The notes under the pieces were generated by a model, which saw only the letters and a list, made by a program, of their open reading frames with translations, had not been told where the DNA came from and did not search any database. Below, piece by piece: positions 31,069 through 33,783 of a DNA stretch of 33,783 nucleotides (position 1 is the first letter of the stretch; each line of letters opens with the position of its first letter). The translations under genes and the position numbers were made by a program. Origin of the DNA: Saprospiraceae bacterium (GTDB lineage: Bacteria; Bacteroidota; Bacteroidia; Chitinophagales; Saprospiraceae). The DNA lies in assembly GCA_020436835.1 (NCBI GenBank), contig JAGQWZ010000461.1:1-33783 (forward strand), given 5' to 3'.

Positions 31069-31725
31069 ATGGAATTACAATCAAATATTACCTACATGCC
31101 CAGAATCGGTGACAAGGCGCCTGATTTTGAAGCAATGACCACGATTGGGAGGATTCGTTTTTCCGACTATGCAAAGGATAAATGGTTGATCTTGTTTTCT
31201 CATCCGGCAGACTTCACGCCGGTTTGTACCACTGAAATGAGTGGTTTTGCCAAACGCAAGTCCGAATTTACCGCTTTGAATACTGAATTAATGGGTTTGA
31301 GTATTGACAGTGTTCATGCACATTTAGGCTGGGTCGATAATGTGCGTAAGAATACGGGGGTATACTTCGATTTTCCCATTATTGCCGACATTGATATGAA
31401 AGTAGCAAAGCTTTACGGTATGCTACAACCTAATGAGAGTGAAACTGCCGCAGTACGGGCCGTATTCTTTATTGATCCACGGAAAACGATCCGGTTGATC
31501 ATGTATTATCCGCTGAATGTGGGACGAAATATGGATGAAATATTAAGAGCTCTTGAGGCATTGCAGATTTCAGACAAACATAAAGTCGCTATGCCGTTAG
31601 ACTGGAAAAGGGGAGAAAAAGTTATTGTCCCTCCGCCCAGGACTTTGGAGGAGATGGAGAACAGATTACAGGAGAAAGATCTGGAGTTAGTTGATTTTTA
31701 TTTAGCGAAAACATCTCTGAATTAA
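31069..31725 (+). CDS. 1-Cys peroxiredoxin (Prx6 type)
   Basis: 218 residues. The peroxidatic cysteine C53 is in S-H-P-A-D-F-T-P-V-C-T-T-E; it is the only cysteine, so resolution must use an outside thiol. Other Prx6 marks are G-D-K-A-P-D-F-E-A, L-S-I-D-S-V-H-A-H-L-G-W, A-V-R-A-V-F-F-I-D-P, Y-P-L-N-V-G-R-N-M-D-E-I-L-R and the C-terminal M-P-L-D-W-K-R-G-E-K-V-I-V-P-P. It reduces hydrogen peroxide and organic peroxides in the cytosol. A strong terminator follows 8 bases after the stop, so it is a one-gene unit, divergent from the stress protein. Confidence 0.95.
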   Translation: MELQSNITYMPRIGDKAPDFEAMTTIGRIRFSDYAKDKWLILFSHPADFTPVCTTEMSGFAKRKSEFTALNTELMGLSIDSVHAHLGWVDNVRKNTGVYFDFPIIADIDMKVAKLYGMLQPNESETAAVRAVFFIDPRKTIRLIMYYPLNVGRNMDEILRALEALQISDKHKVAMPLDWKRGEKVIVPPPRTLEEMENRLQEKDLELVDFYLAKTSLN

Positions 31726-31732
31726 AAAGATG

Positions 31733-31759
31733 GAGGCACTTCCCTTTGGGGAGTGCTTC
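31733..31759 (+). terminator. Intrinsic terminator of the peroxiredoxin gene
   Basis: GAGGCACTTCCC (31733-31744) pairs with GGGGAGTGCTTC (31748-31759), a 12-bp stem with two wobbles and a TTT loop. TTAAGTTTTT follows; the A-run before it gives weaker function on the other strand. Confidence 0.88.
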
Positions 31760-31809
31760 TTAAGTTTTTCAATTATTTGAGAGTTTCTTAATCTAATTTA
31801 GGGAGAGCT

Positions 31810-32424
31810 ATGTATTTTAAATACTTCACGATTATCAGTGGATTTGTCATTTTTATTTTTTCCTCTTGTACCAATCCAACCCGCGAACAAGCGACTAGTC
31901 AGAGTGATGGGAGCGGTACCCCGGTAATTGAAGAATCCTATCTCCGGAAAGGAGGAGAAATTACGGGCACGGTCTTTAAAAATATGAGTGGAAAACTAAA
32001 AAATGCGATGGAAGTTGGTGGGGTAAGCGGTGCCATCGAATATTGCAATCTTGCTGCTTCACCCCTGGTTGATAGTTTGTCAAGAGCACATTCGGTATCC
32101 ATCAAAAGGACCAGCAGCAAATTGAGGAATCCGGAAAATGCGCCTTCCACGTTGGAGATGGCAGTCATTAAGGAGTACCTCAATCCGGATCCAGGCGGGG
32201 AATTACCTTCGCCAAAGGTGGTCATCGATCAACACCAGATTCATTACTACGCCCCTATCTTCCTCATGGATAATTGTTTGAAGTGTCATGGCGGGGTGAG
32301 CCAGGATATAGCAGATGCGGATTATACCGTCATAAAACGGCTTTATCCCGAGGATCAGGCAGTGGGGTTTAAGACCGGAGAACTGCGCGGGATCTGGAGT
32401 CTGACCTTTCCCCGTGATAAGTAG
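31810..32424 (+). CDS. DUF3365 (Tll0287-like) c-type haem lipoprotein
   Basis: 204 residues. Signal with a lipid-modifiable cysteine at residue 20 (F-I-F-S-S-C). The DUF3365 domain covers ~45-200: A-I-E-Y-C-N near 75, I-K-R-T-S-S-K-L-R-N-P-E-N-A-P, then Y-Y-A-P-I-F-L-M-D-N-C-L-K-C-H-G with the haem site C156-L-K-C159-H160, and L-R-G-I-W-S-L-T-F at the end. Members bind one covalent haem in the periplasm and act as redox or gas sensors, or as electron carriers; here it is a free lipoprotein without a signalling domain. Between a terminator upstream and the non-coding stretch downstream, it looks monocistronic. Confidence 0.9.
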   Translation: MYFKYFTIISGFVIFIFSSCTNPTREQATSQSDGSGTPVIEESYLRKGGEITGTVFKNMSGKLKNAMEVGGVSGAIEYCNLAASPLVDSLSRAHSVSIKRTSSKLRNPENAPSTLEMAVIKEYLNPDPGGELPSPKVVIDQHQIHYYAPIFLMDNCLKCHGGVSQDIADADYTVIKRLYPEDQAVGFKTGELRGIWSLTFPRDK

Positions 32425-32469
32425 ATGAACCCAATTCTTATGGTTACAAAGACTAAGATAAAATTTGTA

Positions 32470-32640
32470 CCAGTTGAGGCGTGAACGAGCGAACCAAATG
32501 CAGCTAGGTGCGTGAATGTATGGGAGACATCAAGCGACTAAACCGCTTGCGGATGTGGTGGCCGAGTAGTAGCTGAAGCTAAGGCGAGTCTTTACAACGA
32601 AGAAGGGGCAGATAAAGTCGTCAGCATTCGTCATTAAGAT
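32470..32640 (+). ncRNA. Structured non-coding stretch, candidate RNA or intron fragment
   Basis: The 430 bases between the haem lipoprotein and the oxidoreductase have no credible frame but much local pairing: ACATC-AAGCG / CGCTT-gcg-GATGT as a two-part stem (about 32526-32557) and TAGC-TGAA-GCTA (about 32570-32581). Base composition is GC- and G-rich against AT-rich flanks. A very strong terminator follows at 32712. The texture reminds me of the 5' domain of a group II intron, but no domain V and no reverse transcriptase are present. ATTCGTCATT at 32626-32635 matches the heptamer of the S23 unit. Confidence 0.3.
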
Positions 32641-32711
32641 TAATGGATTCATCTTCAGTGCTCGTTTGAAATTATAGTTCCTGTTTCTAATTTTTTTCTG
32701 AATTGATGAAG

Positions 32712-32752
32712 AAGGGATGGTTTCGTTTGAGACCATCCCTTTATGATTTTTT
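32712..32752 (+). terminator. Strong intrinsic terminator ending the non-coding stretch
   Basis: AAGGGATGGTTTC (32712-32724) pairs with GAGACCATCCCTT (32729-32741), 13 bp with one wobble and a GTTT loop, followed by TATGATTTTTT. It is 290 bases after the last stop codon, so it either ends a separate RNA or a long trailer of the haem-lipoprotein message. Confidence 0.82.
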
Positions 32753-32855
32753 GAATCTCTTTGGTGAGCAATATCACCTTATCAACTGACCTCCTTCATC
32801 AAATGGGGCTAGGCAAGCTTCTATTTTAGAGGCTTATTTTAATGAACAGAGAACT

Positions 32856-33783
32856 ATGGCAGATCAGTTAAAAGACCTTACATCCAGTCCTGATTTACAA
32901 TCACATTATACGGGAACCGGAGCACAGAGACAACAGATTCCTGTTTATCAGAATTTCCTGCCTCCCTGTAACAATGCCTGTCCAGCAGGTGAAAACATTC
33001 AGGCATGGCTGGCCCTGGTACGTGAGGGAAAAATGGAAGAAGCCTGGCGAGAGCTGACCAAAAACAATCCGCTGCCATCGGTGCATGGGCGCGTTTGTTA
33101 TCACCCTTGTGAGGATAGTTGCAACCGGCTACAATTGGATACAACAGTAAGCATTCATGCCGTAGAGCGGTATTTGGGTGATCTGGCCCTGGAAAAAGGG
33201 TGGAGACATAAGGTAGATGTTGCTCCTTCGGGTAAGAAGGTAATGGTGATCGGAGCGGGTCCAAGTGGATTGTCCGCAGCCTATCATTTGTGTAAATTGG
33301 GCCATTCCGTACACGTGTTTGAGGCAGGTCCGGTTGCCGGAGGGATGATGCATTTCGGCATTCCTGCATATCGATTGCCCCGGGAGGCTTTGGACAATGA
33401 AGTCCGTCTTATACGTGATATGGGAGTTGAATTTTCCTATAATCATAAGGTATCTGATGTATTGAGAGAAAAAGAAGAAGGTGGTTTCGACGCCGTTTTT
33501 ATAGCGATTGGAGCTCATATCAGTAAAAAGATTGAGATTCCCCAACGTGAAGCCGGCAAAATCCTTGATGCAATCTCATTTCTTAAAGAAGTGGAAGAAG
33601 GGAGTAAGCCCAAACTCGGCCGAAGGGTCGCGATATATGGAGGGGGAAACACCGCAATGGATGCTGCCAGAACAGCCAAGCGACTAGGCTATGAACCGTT
33701 GATTATCTATCGCCGGGATCGGGAGCACATGCCTGCCCATGATTTTGAAGCAGCAGAAACACTCGCCGAAGGGATTAAAATAA
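32856..33783 (+). CDS. GltD-like NAD(P)/FAD oxidoreductase with N-terminal Fe-S domain (3' partial)
   Basis: Open from ATG 32856 to the window edge (309 residues seen); a nearby ATG at 32842 is out of frame. The N-terminal part has the cysteine set of Fer4_20-type domains: P-P-C38-N-N-A-C42-P-A-G-E-N-I-Q-A-W and H-G-R-V-C81-Y-H-P-C85-E-D-S-C89-N-R, likely ligands of Fe-S clusters. A dinucleotide fold follows, V-I-G-A-G-P-S-G-L-S-A-A-Y-H-L near 131, then A-G-G-M-M-H-F-G-I-P-A-Y-R-L-P, and a second nucleotide site Y-G-G-G-N-T-A-M-D-A-A-R near 265. This is the glutamate-synthase small-subunit superfamily, which passes electrons between NAD(P)H and a partner. Whether it is true GltD or a related subunit depends on the partner gene, which would lie outside the window. 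Confidence 0.9.
   Translation, partial: MADQLKDLTSSPDLQSHYTGTGAQRQQIPVYQNFLPPCNNACPAGENIQAWLALVREGKMEEAWRELTKNNPLPSVHGRVCYHPCEDSCNRLQLDTTVSIHAVERYLGDLALEKGWRHKVDVAPSGKKVMVIGAGPSGLSAAYHLCKLGHSVHVFEAGPVAGGMMHFGIPAYRLPREALDNEVRLIRDMGVEFSYNHKVSDVLREKEEGGFDAVFIAIGAHISKKIEIPQREAGKILDAISFLKEVEEGSKPKLGRRVAIYGGGNTAMDAARTAKRLGYEPLIIYRRDREHMPAHDFEAAETLAEGIKI

Noticed and set aside
32425..32855. Confident group II intron
   Set aside because: No domain V/VI signature, no reverse transcriptase and no defined ends; kept only as a possibility.

Overview
The window reads as chromosomal DNA of a Bacteroidota bacterium, most likely a marine or sludge-type Saprospiria relative. This is inferred from a type IX secretion (T9SS) C-terminal sorting domain, many signal peptides ending in AQ, Bacteroidota-type lipoproteins, a TonB-dependent receptor, a two-component regulator-propeller kinase, several secreted peptidase S74 (endosialidase-type chaperone) proteins, a FISUMP-domain protein, and promoters that fit the Bacteroidota TTG / TAnnTTTG pattern better than E. 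coli -35/-10. There is no tRNA, rRNA, CRISPR or prophage.

Layout. 0-2.5 kb (+): the 3' end of a T9SS cargo gene, a TPR lipoprotein and a small protein usually mislabelled PRPP synthetase. 2.5-6.3 kb (-): a large DUF6807 / PVC-type dehydrogenase / HEAT / cytochrome c lipoprotein, split by a one-base frameshift in a G4 run. 6.35-7.4 kb (-): a four-helix membrane protein and a small secreted protein. 7.4-13.5 kb (-): four secreted S74 fibre-like paralogues, one with a frameshift in a homopolymer, one in an operon with a lipoprotein and a FISUMP protein. 13.7-17.4 kb (-): a NarL-type response regulator and its propeller histidine kinase. 17.5-19.4 kb (+): SMP-30 lactonase and L-rhamnose mutarotase, separated by a 652-bp unit made of a four-helix-bundle (S23) gene bracketed by inverted heptamer arrays. 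19.6-25.8 kb (+): VWA protein, DinB-like protein, TonB receptor, a broken small secreted gene, prohibitin-like lipoprotein, ChaN-like protein. 25.9-27.9 kb (-): Hsp20 and a BNR_4 propeller. 28.2-33.8 kb: degenerate receiver, small membrane protein, PolX-type HhH protein (-), tandem universal stress protein (-), 1-Cys peroxiredoxin, DUF3365 haem lipoprotein, a structured non-coding stretch ending in a strong terminator, and a GltD-like oxidoreductase running off the end.

The most interesting signal is regulatory. All four S74 transcription units carry the same promoter module about 50-55 nt before the start codon: a conserved block (plus-strand CAATACCGAGATCGGGGG and variants) joined at nearly fixed spacing (29-30 nt) to a CAnnTTTR-like -7 element. 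In one copy a 2-nt insertion in the block is compensated by a 2-nt shorter spacer. A fifth, orphan copy sits in the S74 cluster in front of no gene. The neighbouring kinase/NarL regulator pair is the obvious candidate regulator; together these look like an undescribed surface-fibre regulon. The second notable structure is the S23 unit, which fills exactly the space between a stop codon and the next start codon. Two clear single-base frameshifts in homopolymers mean either real gene decay or base-calling error; this needs raw-read checking.
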